A stretch of 64,000 nt of DNA from Azoarcus sp. L1K30 (GTDB lineage Bacteria; Pseudomonadota; Gammaproteobacteria; Burkholderiales; Rhodocyclaceae): positions 158,706-222,705 of the forward strand of contig NZ_JAGRRD010000001.1 in assembly GCF_018122735.1 (NCBI RefSeq), written 5' to 3'. The notes beneath the pieces were generated by a model that made no database searches, had not been told where the DNA came from, and saw only the letters and a program-made list of their open reading frames with translations. This document shows positions 28,900 through 38,046 of this stretch, in pieces. How positions within the stretch are numbered: the first letter of the stretch is position 1; each line of letters begins with the position of its first letter. The translations under genes and the position numbers were made by a program.

Positions 28900-29535
28900 A
28901 TGGCACAATCGAAACACGAAAAGATCGAACGTAACGTATTCCTGATGATCGTTCTCACGCTGCTTACCGTGAGCGTGGGCGGTCTGGTGGAAATCGTTCC
29001 GCTCTTCTTCCAGCACTCGACAACGACTGCGATCGATTACAAGGGCAACGAGCTCAATGTAAAGCCTTACGATGCGCTGCGTCTGACCGGGCGTGACATC
29101 TATATCCGTGAAGGTTGCTACAACTGCCATTCGCAGATGATTCGTCCGTTCCGCGCAGAAACCGAGCGCTACGGTCACTACTCGGTGGCGGGTGAGTACA
29201 TTTACGATCATCCCTTCCAGTGGGGTTCAAAGCGTACCGGTCCCGATCTGGCCCGCGTTGGCGGACGTTACTCGGACGAGTGGCAGAAAGTTCACCTCCT
29301 GAACCCGCGTGACGTGGTGCCGGAGTCGAACATGCCTGCGTTCTCCTGGCTCGATCGCCCGGTCAAGGCCGGCGACATTCAGGACAAGATGCGTGCGCTG
29401 AACAAGGTTGGTCTGCACAAGTACAGCGACGAGGAAATCGCTGCTGCGCCTGCCGCCCTCGAGGGCAAGACCGAGCTTGAGGCCGTGGTTGCCTACCTGC
29501 AAGGGCTGGGCAAGGCACTTCAGAACGTAAGGTAA
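28900..29535 (+). CDS. ccoO: Cytochrome cbb3 oxidase subunit II (monoheme cytochrome c)
   Basis: A 211-residue membrane-anchored cytochrome c with one N-terminal helix ([20 protein letters not shown]) and one heme site, [14 protein letters not shown]. It passes electrons from CcoP to the CcoN heme b. It is 15 bp after ccoN with an AGAAGAAG ribosome site, and 15 bp before ccoQ. Confidence 0.97.
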   Translation: MAQSKHEKIERNVFLMIVLTLLTVSVGGLVEIVPLFFQHSTTTAIDYKGNELNVKPYDALRLTGRDIYIREGCYNCHSQMIRPFRAETERYGHYSVAGEYIYDHPFQWGSKRTGPDLARVGGRYSDEWQKVHLLNPRDVVPESNMPAFSWLDRPVKAGDIQDKMRALNKVGLHKYSDEEIAAAPAALEGKTELEAVVAYLQGLGKALQNVR

Positions 29536-29550
29536 GGAACAGGGCGCGTC

Positions 29551-29739
29551 GTGGATATCAATGATCTTAGAATCGTCGTCACCGTGCTGGGCTTTGCCTG
29601 TTTCCTCGGTATTTGTGCCTGGGCATACAGCAAACACGCAAAGACCGGTTTCGACGAGGCGGCGCGTCTGCCCCTGACCGATGACGATCTGCCGGTCGAC
29701 AACGACCGGCTGGAAAAGGAAGGAAAAACAAATGGCTGA
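29551..29739 (+). CDS. ccoQ: Cytochrome cbb3 oxidase subunit CcoQ (subunit IV)
   Basis: A 62-residue single-helix protein (VVTVLGFACFLGICAWAYS) with an acidic C-terminal tail (LPLTDDDLPVDNDRLEKE). CcoQ stabilises the interaction of CcoP with the core oxidase. It starts with GTG at 29551 and overlaps the ccoP start by 8 bp, indicating coupled translation. Confidence 0.92.
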   Translation: MDINDLRIVVTVLGFACFLGICAWAYSKHAKTGFDEAARLPLTDDDLPVDNDRLEKEGKTNG

Positions 29740-30628
29740 CTTTATCAGCGGTTTCTGGAACATGTACGTGATGGGCCTGGTCGCCCTGAGCATCCTGTTC
29801 TGTGTGTTCGTGCTGGTCTCAAACATGACCAAGCGCGAAGCGGGCGAAGTTCAGCTGCACGGTCACGTGTGGGATGAAACGCTTGCCGAGTACAACAATC
29901 CGCTTCCGCGCTGGTGGCTGTACCTGTTCTGGATCACCATTGTTTTCGGCATTGTTTATCTGGTGATCTACCCCGGCTTCGGCAATCACAATGCCGATCG
30001 GGGCGAGCACAGCCAGTACTACGCGGAAATGCAGGCCGCAGAAGCGAAGTACGGCCCGATCTTTGCCAAGTACCAAAGTATGGACCTCGCAGCCGTTGCA
30101 GCCGATCCGGACGCCAATGCCATGGGCAAACGTCTGTTCCTGACCTACTGCGCGCAATGTCACGGTTCGGCGGCGCAAGGCAACAAGGGCTTCCCGAATC
30201 TGACCGACGACGAGTGGAACTGGGGCGGTGAGCCCGAGGCGATCAAGACCACGATTCTCGGCGGACGCATGGGCGTGATGCCTGCCTTCGGGCCGGCGCT
30301 CGGCGGTGAAGGCGTGAAGGATGTCGCCAATTATGTGCGGTCGCTCTCGGGTCTGGCGCACGATTCCCTGCGCGCCCAGCGCGGTCAGGAAATCTTCGCC
30401 GCCAACTGCGTTGCCTGCCACGGGCCCGATGCCAAGGGTAACCCGATGCTGGGTGCAGTCAATCTGACCAACAAGTCCTGGTTGTATGGTTCGTCGGAAG
30501 CGACGATCATCGAAACCGTGACGAATGGCCGTCAGAACCAGATGCCGGCATGGAAAGACTTCCTTGGTGAAGCAAAGGTGCATTTGCTTACGGCTTATGT
30601 GATGAGCCTGAGCAAGGAACAGAAGTAA
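29732..30628 (+). CDS. ccoP: Cytochrome cbb3 oxidase subunit III (diheme cytochrome c)
   Basis: A 298-residue protein with two N-terminal hydrophobic segments, then two cytochrome c domains with heme motifs CAQCHGSAAQG and CVACHGPDAKG. CcoP accepts electrons from soluble or bc1-linked cytochrome c. The double-helix N-terminus (LVALSILFCVFVLVS and WWLYLFWITIVFGIVYLVIY) is usual for this family. It overlaps ccoQ by 8 bp and is followed by a perfect terminator hairpin. Confidence 0.97.
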   Translation: MADFISGFWNMYVMGLVALSILFCVFVLVSNMTKREAGEVQLHGHVWDETLAEYNNPLPRWWLYLFWITIVFGIVYLVIYPGFGNHNADRGEHSQYYAEMQAAEAKYGPIFAKYQSMDLAAVAADPDANAMGKRLFLTYCAQCHGSAAQGNKGFPNLTDDEWNWGGEPEAIKTTILGGRMGVMPAFGPALGGEGVKDVANYVRSLSGLAHDSLRAQRGQEIFAANCVACHGPDAKGNPMLGAVNLTNKSWLYGSSEATIIETVTNGRQNQMPAWKDFLGEAKVHLLTAYVMSLSKEQK

Positions 30629-30636
30629 GTAGTGCG

Positions 30637-30668
30637 CTCCGGGGGCTCAGGCCCCCGGAGTTATTTTT
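30637..30668 (+). terminator. Rho-independent terminator after ccoP
   Basis: CTCCGGGGGC (30637-30646) and GCCCCCGGAG (30651-30660) form a perfect 10-bp stem with a TCAG loop followed by TTATTTTT. It separates ccoNOQP from ccoG. Confidence 0.92.
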
Positions 30669-30702
30669 CATACAATAATAAGAATCCACTAATAAAGCGA
30701 TC

Positions 30703-32130
30703 ATGAACAGCACAGCCCCGAGTACACAGCCCGTCACGCCGCCGCCCCCTCCCGAGCAGGATTCGCTCTACGCCGTACGACAGAAGGTTTACGTCCGTGC
30801 CGTAACGGGACTTTTCGCCAATTGGCGATGGGCGCTGGTCTGGATCACACAGATTCTCTTCTATGGTTTGCCCTGGCTGTCCTGGAACGGCCGACAGGCG
30901 GTACTGCTGCACCTGGTGGAGCGCAAGTTCTATATATTCGGTTGGGTGTTCTGGCCGCAGGATGTGTTTTTCCTGGCCATCCTGTTGATCATATCCGCAT
31001 ACAGCCTGTTTTTCTTCACTGCCATTGCCGGGCGTCTCTGGTGCGGCTATGCCTGTCCGCAGACGGTGTATACCGAAATTTTCATGTGGGTCGAGCAGAA
31101 GATCGAGGGTGACCGCAACAAGCGGATGAAGCTCGACAAGTCGCCGATGAGCCCCAGGAAGTTTGCCATTAAGGCGGCCAAGTACGGCTCGTGGGCGGCG
31201 ATTTCCATCTGGACCGGTTTCACCTTCGTCTCCTATTTTTCACCCCTGAGTGATCTGCTGCGTTCGGTGCAAACCCTGAGCTTCGGTCCGTGGGAGTTGT
31301 TCTGGATTCTGTTCTACGGTGGTTTTACTTACCTGTTTGCTGGCGTCATGCGCGAGCAGGTATGCAAGTACATGTGTCCGTATGCGCGATTTCAGAGCGT
31401 GATGTTCGACCCCGATACGCTTGTCATCACCTATGACGAGGCGCGTGGCGAGCCGCGTGGTGCGCGCAAGAAGGGGGTGGAGCCGAAGTCAGTCAGCAAG
31501 GGCGATTGCGTGGATTGCGGGATCTGTGTGCAGGTCTGTCCGACCGGCATCGACATTCGCGACGGTCTGCAGTACGAGTGCATTGGTTGCGCCGCGTGTA
31601 TCGACGCATGCGACCAGGTGATGGACAAGATGGAGTACCCGCGCGGCCTGATCCGTTATTCCACCGAGAATGCGATCAAGAAGGGGTGGGGGACCAAGGA
31701 AGTCGTGGCACATGTGTTCCGCCCTCGCACCTTGATTTACGGCTTTGTGCTCGTCGTTCTGAGCCTGGCATTTGTCTGGGGCTTGGCATCGCGCGAACCG
31801 TTGCGGGTTGACGTGATGCGCGACCGTTCCTCGCTCGCACGTGAGGTGGAAGGCGGCATGATCGAGAACGTCTATGAGCTTCAGATCATGAACATGACCG
31901 AACAGCCGCGCACCTTCGTGTTCGGTGCCCGAGGGATTGACGGTATTGCGATAGAGGGAGACAAGCGCCTGCAGGTCGACGCGGCTGGCATGCGGTCGGT
32001 GACCCTCAAGGTTCGGGCGCCCTATGATCCGGACAAGGTCGGCGCGACGGAGGTGTTCTTCGAGGTGTATCCTGAAGACAAGCCCAGCCTCAAGCTGAGC
32101 GAGAAAACCACTTTCCTCTTTCCCCGCTGA
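30703..32130 (+). CDS. ccoG: Cbb3 oxidase maturation protein CcoG (polyferredoxin, Cu(II) reductase)
   Basis: A 475-residue inner-membrane polyferredoxin. Several helices surround YACPQTVYTE and CKYMCPYARFQS; a cytoplasmic di-cluster domain has CVDCGICVQVCPTGIDIR and CIGCAACIDACDQVM; the C-terminal FixG-like Ig domain is periplasmic. CcoG reduces Cu(II) to Cu(I) for CuB assembly. It lies between ccoP (across a terminator) and ccoH, the standard ccoGHIS-type context, although here ccoI and ccoS lie upstream of ccoN. Confidence 0.95.
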   Translation: MNSTAPSTQPVTPPPPPEQDSLYAVRQKVYVRAVTGLFANWRWALVWITQILFYGLPWLSWNGRQAVLLHLVERKFYIFGWVFWPQDVFFLAILLIISAYSLFFFTAIAGRLWCGYACPQTVYTEIFMWVEQKIEGDRNKRMKLDKSPMSPRKFAIKAAKYGSWAAISIWTGFTFVSYFSPLSDLLRSVQTLSFGPWELFWILFYGGFTYLFAGVMREQVCKYMCPYARFQSVMFDPDTLVITYDEARGEPRGARKKGVEPKSVSKGDCVDCGICVQVCPTGIDIRDGLQYECIGCAACIDACDQVMDKMEYPRGLIRYSTENAIKKGWGTKEVVAHVFRPRTLIYGFVLVVLSLAFVWGLASREPLRVDVMRDRSSLAREVEGGMIENVYELQIMNMTEQPRTFVFGARGIDGIAIEGDKRLQVDAAGMRSVTLKVRAPYDPDKVGATEVFFEVYPEDKPSLKLSEKTTFLFPR

Positions 32131-32142
32131 GTCTGAATCGAC

Positions 32143-32661
32143 ATGAGTGTCATGGTATCTGACAAGAAATTTCCCGTTACGCCTTGGTATAAGCAGGGAT
32201 GGCCCTGGTTTCTGATTGCGTTGCCGGCAACGGCGGTCGTGGCTGGCACGATCACGTTGGTGATTGCGATCAAGAGTTGGGACGGTCTGGTCGTCGATGA
32301 CTATTACAAGGAGGGCAAGGCGATCGTAAGGACGATAGAGCGGACTGAACTCGCCAAGCAGCTTGGGCTGACAGCACAACTCAAGGTGCGCAGCAATTCG
32401 GTTCGTGTCGAGGTTTCTGCCAGTGACCTCGACAATGTTCCGGGCGCGATTCATCTGACCATTTCACACCCGACTCAGAGTGGTTTCGATCAGATGTTGA
32501 CGCTTAGAGGGCAGGGCGGCGTATTTGAGGGTGCGATTGCACCCTTGAGTACGGGCCGTTGGTTGTTTCAACTAGAAAACGAGTCCCGCAATTGGCGCAT
32601 GAACGGGACCGCATACCTTCCGACAGAGACGGAGATCAGGATTGATCCATCTGGTTCTTAA
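32143..32661 (+). CDS. ccoH: FixH/CcoH family protein
   Basis: A 172-residue protein with one N-terminal helix (WFLIALPATAVVAGTITLVIAI) and the FixH motif SWDGLVVDDYYKEGKAI, then a periplasmic beta-rich domain ending FQLENESRNWRMNGTAYLP. CcoH associates with CcoN and stabilises the oxidase during assembly. It starts 12 bp after ccoG and is probably co-transcribed with it. Confidence 0.9.
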   Translation: MSVMVSDKKFPVTPWYKQGWPWFLIALPATAVVAGTITLVIAIKSWDGLVVDDYYKEGKAIVRTIERTELAKQLGLTAQLKVRSNSVRVEVSASDLDNVPGAIHLTISHPTQSGFDQMLTLRGQGGVFEGAIAPLSTGRWLFQLENESRNWRMNGTAYLPTETEIRIDPSGS

Positions 32662-32684
32662 CCCGTCGTAGAAGGAGTAACAAC

Positions 32685-32834
32685 ATGGCCTGGAATGAAT
32701 TGTTCAGCACCGACATCGGTCTGCTCAGTCTATTCACCATCGGTTTCATTCTCGTGATGGCGATTTACATTTACCGATTTGCAAAACGCCACATCGCGGA
32801 AGATGAAGCGAAACACCGTTTGACTCATCATTAA
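32685..32834 (+). CDS. Small membrane protein, DUF3149-like (49 aa)
   Basis: A 49-residue protein, MAWNELFSTDIGLLSLF followed by TIGFILVMAIYIYRFAKRHI and a charged His-ending tail. It has one transmembrane helix and a good ribosome site (AGAAGGAG at about 32670). The start WNELFSTDIGLLSL is what I recall as the DUF3149 family, often found near cbb3 genes in betaproteobacteria. It sits 23 bp after ccoH, so a role in oxidase assembly or stability is plausible but untested. Confidence 0.75.
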   Translation: MAWNELFSTDIGLLSLFTIGFILVMAIYIYRFAKRHIAEDEAKHRLTHH

Positions 32835-32966
32835 TAGACGAGCGACTTGGCGCGGCAGTTGTTAAAAGCTGTAAGACTCGTGACTCAACGGGTCCAAGCG
32901 CATTTGGGCGGCTGCCAGCCTTGCTCGTGAAGACCGGTTTCATCACACGGTAAAAAGGGAGGATCC

Positions 32967-33212
32967 ATGCAGAAATTGATACAGATTCTGTGGCCGTCTT
33001 TTCTGGTTGCAGGTGTCGTGGAGGCGATATTTTTTACCGTGATCAACCCCAGTGAACTGTATTTTTTCGGTTCACCGGTTCGCTTTGATGCCATTACGAC
33101 ATACTCGATCGGCTTCTTCGCGTTCTGGCTGATTTGTGCGGCATCCAGCCTGACCACGATCTATTTTCAACGCACTGCCAACGAGATCAATCATCCCGAA
33201 ACGAAATCGTGA
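32967..33212 (+). CDS. Small two-helix membrane protein in the cco locus
   Basis: An 81-residue protein with two hydrophobic segments (LWPSFLVAGVVEAIFFTVI and YSIGFFAFWLICAASSLTTIYF) separated by a short loop containing NPSELYFFGSPV. It starts after AGGGAGGATCC. I do not recognise a named family. The position as last gene of the ccoG-ccoH run suggests a membrane or oxidase-related role. A perfect hairpin follows. Confidence 0.7.
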   Translation: MQKLIQILWPSFLVAGVVEAIFFTVINPSELYFFGSPVRFDAITTYSIGFFAFWLICAASSLTTIYFQRTANEINHPETKS

Positions 33213-33267
33213 TGGCCGGATGTCGATGTCCCGACTGGGCTGGTGACGGCGAGGGCTTCATTGTCGT

Positions 33268-33306
33268 ACAAGTAATAATGGCCCTTGATGGGCCATTATT
33301 ACTTGT
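33268..33306. terminator. Perfect 17-bp hairpin between convergent genes
   Basis: Arms 33268-33284 and 33290-33306 (ACAAGTAATAATGGCCC and its complement) enclose a 5-base loop. It lies between the last cco-cluster gene and convergent uspA, acting as a likely two-way terminator. The stem is unusually AT-rich for this GC-rich region. Confidence 0.75.
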
Positions 33307-33321
33307 CGCCTGAGATGCTGA

Positions 33322-33765
33322 CTAGCGATAAACCAGAACCGGCGTCTTGCTGTGAGTCAGTACTTTTTGCGTTTCGCTGCCGAGCAGGAGGCCGGCGATA
33401 CCCTTTCGGCCATGTGAAGCCATGAAAATGAGGTCGCAGCCGTGTCGGTCGGCCGCATCGATGATGGCTTCGTAGGGGACTTCATTGACCAAGGTATCGG
33501 TGCCGGCGAGAACGCCCGCAGCATCCGCGGCTGCCTTGGCTTTTTCCAGAATACGTTCGGCCTCCTGTTGCGCCGACTTTGCGAATTGCTCCGGGGTGGT
33601 CGGGTCGATCAGGGCACCTTCACCGTAAATCGGCATTGGAAAATCCGGCTGGGCATAGAAAAACGTGATGCGAGCACCTGCGTCCTTCGCAAATGACACC
33701 GCTCGCGATACAGTGCTTTCGGACAGGGGCGAACCGTCTGTCGGTACAAGAATATGCTTGAACAT
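33322..33765 (-). CDS. Universal stress protein
   Basis: A 147-residue UspA-family protein beginning MFKHILVPTDGSPLSES, with the ATP-binding signature ASHGRKGIAGLLLGSETQKV. Such proteins bind ATP and support survival under energy or oxygen stress; neighbouring FNR-controlled genes fit this. It is divergent from the MBL-fold gene. A TATAAT on its strand (33799-33804) is a possible -10, although no good -35 or FNR box is visible. Confidence 0.9.
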   Translation of the reverse strand: MFKHILVPTDGSPLSESTVSRAVSFAKDAGARITFFYAQPDFPMPIYGEGALIDPTTPEQFAKSAQQEAERILEKAKAAADAAGVLAGTDTLVNEVPYEAIIDAADRHGCDLIFMASHGRKGIAGLLLGSETQKVLTHSKTPVLVYR

Positions 33766-33888
33766 ATCGATACTCCTTTTGGTCCCAATGCATAGTCAAT
33801 TATAGCTGCGGCAGCATTGCTTACGGTCGTCGCTGCCAACATTCAGGTTTGATTTGTTCAGCGATGGCTCCGTCACCGGAGATTGAGC

Positions 33889-35295
33889 ATGGATATCACG
33901 TTTTATGGCGCTGCCGGAGAAGTGACCGGATCCAGTGCTGTTGTACGCCACAGTCGCGGCGCGTTCATGGTTGATTGTGGCATGTTTCAGGGGGGCAGGG
34001 ATGCAGACCGGAAGAACTTCTCTGCGCTCGACTTTGATTTTGGTACCATCGATTTCGTTCTCCTGACGCACGCCCATCTTGACCACACGGGACTCATCCC
34101 GCGCTTGGTCGCACTTGGATATCGTGGCCCGGTGTATGCGACGGACGCCACAGCGGATTTGCTGACCGTGATGTTGCTCGACTCTGCACATATTCAGGAG
34201 AAGGAAGCGGAGTGGAGCAACAAGCGCAATCGGTCGCGACGTATGCGCCGGCGTGATACTGCACCGCTCTATACGGTGGAGCAGGCGCGCACGAGTCTGC
34301 GCGCACTTGAGCGTGTTCACTATGATGAGAATCTGACGCCGCATGCCGCGGTCAGTTGCCGCTTCCGCGATGCCGGACACATCCTCGGGTCGGCAATCAT
34401 CGAACTCGATCTGAGCGATGAGGGGGTAACCCGGCGACTGGTGTTTTCGGGCGATCTCGGGCAGCCGGATAGGCCGGTTCTCCGTGACCCGTTTATGCCG
34501 CGCAGGGCTGACTACCTGTGTGTCGAGTCCACCTATGGCAACCGTTTTCACCGCGACTTGCACGAAACCGAGAGTGAACTCGTCCACGCGCTCAACGATA
34601 CGCTTGGACGCAAGGGGGGCAATGTCATCATTCCTGCGTTTGCCGTGGGGCGAACACAGGAGGTGCTGTTCATCCTCGCCAAACTCGTGCGGATGGGCCA
34701 GGTGCCGCGGCTTGAGGTCGTGGTGGACTCTCCGATGGCAACCGCAGTCACCGAACTGACGATGCGACACGCCGCGCTATGGGATGAGGAAACCCGAGAA
34801 CTGGCTGAGTGGATGCGCACTGCGCCATCGCAGTTTCGTCTGCGCTTCGTGGCCGATGTGGAAGAGTCGATTGCGCTCAACCACAGCCGGGGCGGACTGG
34901 TCATCATCTCCGCAAGTGGCATGTGCGATGCGGGAAGAATAAAGTATCACTTGCGTTACAACCTTGGACGCGAGGAATGTTCGGTCATCATCGCCGGGTT
35001 TCAGGCTGCTGGAACACTGGGGCGGAGGCTTGTCGACCGGGCAAGGGTGGTGACCATCATGGGGGAAAGGATCGCCGTCCATGCGGAAATCTATACCATC
35101 GGCGGACTGTCGGCGCATGCTGATCAGGGCGCTCTGCTTGCCTGGATGCGGCATTTTGAAACACCGCCGCGTCAGACTTTCATCGTGCACGGCGAGGCGG
35201 AGGCACGTACCGCGTTCGCTCAGGTAATTGAGGCCGATTTGGGCTGGTCGGGGCTGATGCAGCCCGTGGCGGGAACGACGTATCATTTGAATTGA
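33889..35295 (+). CDS. MBL-fold / beta-CASP RNA-processing nuclease-like protein
   Basis: A 468-residue metallo-beta-lactamase fold with the metal motif THAHLDHTGLIPRL, GDLGQPDRPVL, and beta-CASP motifs including ESTYGNRFH, PAFAVGRTQEVLF and SASGMCDAGRIKYH, ending with the RNA-metabolising C-terminal motif IHAEIYTIGGLSAHADQ-like. It resembles the Ysh1/CPSF73-like archaeal-type family common in bacteria that carry PHA and anaerobic genes. The ATG at 33889 (MDITFYGAAGEVTG) is chosen. It lies 42 bp before phaC in the same direction. Confidence 0.85.
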   Translation: MDITFYGAAGEVTGSSAVVRHSRGAFMVDCGMFQGGRDADRKNFSALDFDFGTIDFVLLTHAHLDHTGLIPRLVALGYRGPVYATDATADLLTVMLLDSAHIQEKEAEWSNKRNRSRRMRRRDTAPLYTVEQARTSLRALERVHYDENLTPHAAVSCRFRDAGHILGSAIIELDLSDEGVTRRLVFSGDLGQPDRPVLRDPFMPRRADYLCVESTYGNRFHRDLHETESELVHALNDTLGRKGGNVIIPAFAVGRTQEVLFILAKLVRMGQVPRLEVVVDSPMATAVTELTMRHAALWDEETRELAEWMRTAPSQFRLRFVADVEESIALNHSRGGLVIISASGMCDAGRIKYHLRYNLGREECSVIIAGFQAAGTLGRRLVDRARVVTIMGERIAVHAEIYTIGGLSAHADQGALLAWMRHFETPPRQTFIVHGEAEARTAFAQVIEADLGWSGLMQPVAGTTYHLN

Positions 35296-35337
35296 ACTTG
35301 AGCCCGGCGCGTTCCTGCACGGGCGTTGGAGAAGGTC

Positions 35338-37140
35338 ATGGCAACGAGTAGCAGCAGTAGCAAGCGCGGCAGCAAGGGGCGGAAGTCTGCGGGCGACGGC
35401 AACCACCGTCACCGTGCCGACGCATTCGATCCGGGGCAGGCGGTCCGGGAAGCGATGCGCGATTTGCATGATGGAGTGGAGGGCGCCGTGGACCCGCTAG
35501 GCATGAGCGCGCCGATCGTCCACGCGCAGATGGCGTGGCTGGCGCATCCGCAGGAACTCGCAGAGCGCTTCACCCGCCTGTCGTCGGATCTGTGGAAACT
35601 ACAGATGCATTCGGTTCACCGCATGCTGGGCCTGGCAAGTTCGGATCCGATTCGTCCTCATGCCGACGATGCACGTTTTACCGATCCGGTGTGGACCGAC
35701 TATCCATCGTGGGACCTGAGCAAGGAATGGTATCTCGCGTTTACCCGTCACATGCAAGACATGCTTTACGACACGCCCGGACTCGCCAGCAAGGAGCGGC
35801 GGCGTGCTGCGTTCTGGTGGCGCACGCTGCTCAACGCGATGGCACCGACGAACTTCTTGCTGACCAATCCGGTCGCGATGCGAAAGGCGGTCGAAACCAA
35901 TGGTGAGAGCCTGGCGAGTGGATTCCGCAATTTTCTCGACGACATCAAGGCCGGGAATGTTCGCATGACCAACCCCGATGATTTTCAGGTCGGCAAGAAT
36001 CTGGCCACCACGCCGGGCGAGGTGGTGTTTCGCAATCGCTTGCTGGAAGTCATTCACTACGCGCCCACGCAGCCCAAGGTGCATGCGGAGCCGGTGGTGA
36101 TCGTGACCCCCTGGATCAACAAGTTCTACATTCTCGATCTTGTGCCGCGCAAGAGCATGATTCGCTTTCTGCTCGACCAGGGGCTGGATGTCTTCATCAC
36201 GAGCTGGAAGAATCCCGATGCGTCGATGCGGGATTGCAGCTTTGACGACTATCTGACTGAAGGCGTGCACGCCATCGTCGAGTGCGCCCGTGCCTTTACC
36301 GGCGCCGAGAAGGTGCATGCGGTCGGGTACTGCATCGGCGGTACGGCCTTGTCGATGTACATGGCCTGGGCCAATCGGCGTTTCCCTGCCGATCAGGTGC
36401 CCGTTGCCGACTGGACGCTGTTTACCACGCTCGTCGATTTTCACAAGCCGGGCGATATCGAGGTCTTTATCGACGAGGCGAGCATCCGCTACATCACCGA
36501 GAACATGGCGGGGAAGGGCTATCTCGATGGCAAGGAGATGGCGTCGGCATTCCGTCTGCTGCGGTCGAACGGTCTGATCTGGCACTACGTGGTGCATGGA
36601 TGGCTGTATGGCGAAACACCGCCACCGTTCGATGTGCTGTTCTGGAACATGGACACCACGCGTATGCCCTTTGCCATGCATGCATGGTATCTGCGCGAAC
36701 TCTACCTGAACAACAATCTGATCCATCCGGACGCGCTCGTCGTGGCCGGTGAGCCGCTCGATCTTGGCGCGATTACACAGCCTCTCTATGCCGTGTCGGC
36801 CGAGGACGATCACATCGCGCCGTGGCTGCAGACCTTCCGCGTCGTCAATCACGTGACGGGGCCGAAGCGTTACGTATTGTCGAGTTCGGGTCACATTCTG
36901 GGTATCGTGAACCCCGTCGTCACGCCGCCGAAGCGGACTTTCTGGGCCGGGGAGGCGCATCGATCCGATACCGCCGAACAGTGGCGACATGGCGCGACCG
37001 AGCAGGCCGGAAGTTGGTGGACGGACTGGATGGCCTGGCTCAAGCCGCGCGCGGGCGAGTTGGTCGATGCGCGACCGGCGGCGACGAGCGCACATCCGTC
37101 GCTCGCGGCCGCCCCGGGCACTTACGTATTGGAGTCCTGA
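35338..37140 (+). CDS. phaC: Class I poly(3-hydroxyalkanoate) synthase
   Basis: A 600-residue PHA synthase that polymerises 3-hydroxyacyl-CoA into storage granules. The lipase-like box GYCIGGTALSM holds the catalytic Cys; the Asp is in SAEDDHIAPW and the His in SSSGHILGIVNP. The N-terminus has a low-complexity Ser/Lys leader before a normal PhaC N-domain. The start at 35338 follows GGAGAAGG. No phaA, phaB or phasin gene is adjacent. Its place among FNR-linked genes hints at a role in redox balancing. Confidence 0.95.
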   Translation: MATSSSSSKRGSKGRKSAGDGNHRHRADAFDPGQAVREAMRDLHDGVEGAVDPLGMSAPIVHAQMAWLAHPQELAERFTRLSSDLWKLQMHSVHRMLGLASSDPIRPHADDARFTDPVWTDYPSWDLSKEWYLAFTRHMQDMLYDTPGLASKERRRAAFWWRTLLNAMAPTNFLLTNPVAMRKAVETNGESLASGFRNFLDDIKAGNVRMTNPDDFQVGKNLATTPGEVVFRNRLLEVIHYAPTQPKVHAEPVVIVTPWINKFYILDLVPRKSMIRFLLDQGLDVFITSWKNPDASMRDCSFDDYLTEGVHAIVECARAFTGAEKVHAVGYCIGGTALSMYMAWANRRFPADQVPVADWTLFTTLVDFHKPGDIEVFIDEASIRYITENMAGKGYLDGKEMASAFRLLRSNGLIWHYVVHGWLYGETPPPFDVLFWNMDTTRMPFAMHAWYLRELYLNNNLIHPDALVVAGEPLDLGAITQPLYAVSAEDDHIAPWLQTFRVVNHVTGPKRYVLSSSGHILGIVNPVVTPPKRTFWAGEAHRSDTAEQWRHGATEQAGSWWTDWMAWLKPRAGELVDARPAATSAHPSLAAAPGTYVLES

Positions 37141-37242
37141 AACGTCGAGGCAACGAGCAGTTGCTTCGGCTGAGGCGATTCAGCCCGCGTGCACCCGGCG
37201 CGGGTTGCCGACGCCTTGGTGGATGAGGCACCGGCAGGGTGT

Positions 37243-37929
37243 TCAGCCGTTGAAGCGGGCGAGGGCCCGCGGGTCATGGAGGACGATGCGTTTGCCGTGG
37301 ACGCTGATCAGCTTGCGTTCGGCCAGATCGTGAAAGATCCTCGAAAGCGTCTCGGGCGTCAGGTTCAGTCGGGAGGCAATGACCTGTTTGCTCGTTGGCA
37401 ACGTGATCTCGCTCGCACTACTGCCGTCGTCGTCGGACTGTTGCAGCAGGTAGCCGATGACGCGCTGCGTGCTGGAATGCAGCGAATAGGTTTCGACGTC
37501 GCGGACCATGTTGTGCAGGCGTATCGCCATCCCTGCCAGTAACTTGCGGGCAAACTGCGCGTCGTGATCAATGAGGTCGGAGACGACATTCTGACTGATA
37601 TGCAGCAGCGACATGTCGGTGAGAGCTTCGGCGAAGACGGGGTAAGGGCGGTCCATGAACATGACAGCCTCGCCAAAACTCTGCTGCGGGCCAACGATTT
37701 CGACGACCTTCTCGTTTCCTTGGGCAGACGAGAATGCGAGCTTGAGTTGTCCCTCGGTCACGAAGTAGAAGCCATGGGCGGGATCGCCGCGTTGAAACAG
37801 CAGTTCTCCCTTTCTCAGTCGGCGTTCGCGCGTAAACCGCGCGACCATCACGAGTTCGTCGTCGGTCAACTCTCCGAAGAGCGAAATCTGCCGCAATAGG
37901 GAGACGAGATCCGAAGGGGGCTGGGTCAT
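37243..37929 (-). CDS. Crp/Fnr-family regulator without FeS cysteines (DNR/NnrR-like)
   Basis: A 228-residue regulator: cyclic-nucleotide-like sensor domain (residues about 20-130), long dimer helix, and an HTH with SKQVIASRLNLTPETLSRIFHD. The recognition helix keeps E-x-x-S-R, the FNR-type signature for TTGAT half-sites, but no N-terminal Cys cluster is present, as in DNR-type nitric oxide sensors. The ATG at 37927-37929 is preferred because GCAGGAGCAGCAC precedes it. It faces phaC and is divergent from the SirB2-like gene. Confidence 0.85.
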   Translation of the reverse strand: MTQPPSDLVSLLRQISLFGELTDDELVMVARFTRERRLRKGELLFQRGDPAHGFYFVTEGQLKLAFSSAQGNEKVVEIVGPQQSFGEAVMFMDRPYPVFAEALTDMSLLHISQNVVSDLIDHDAQFARKLLAGMAIRLHNMVRDVETYSLHSSTQRVIGYLLQQSDDDGSSASEITLPTSKQVIASRLNLTPETLSRIFHDLAERKLISVHGKRIVLHDPRALARFNG

Positions 37930-38046
37930 GTGCTGCTCCTGCATCTATCTGAGGATCGCTTCATTTTGCTGTTCCCCGCGGGCACAGCCTGTATGCGTGG
38001 CACCATGATGAACTTTTCACGATGCGCTGCTGTTGGAGGTCCAAGT

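Noticed and set aside
27436-29211. 591-residue reverse-strand open frame antisense to ccoN
   Set aside because: It is His/Arg/Gln-rich, has no recognisable domain, and exists because the ccoN codons leave few stops on the other strand.
33851-33863. TTGATTTGTTCAG as a possible FNR box between uspA and the MBL gene
   Set aside because: The second half-site does not match (A)TCAA and the spacing does not suit either start.
35599-37095. 498-residue reverse open frame opposite phaC
   Set aside because: Antisense shadow of phaC, with no family features.
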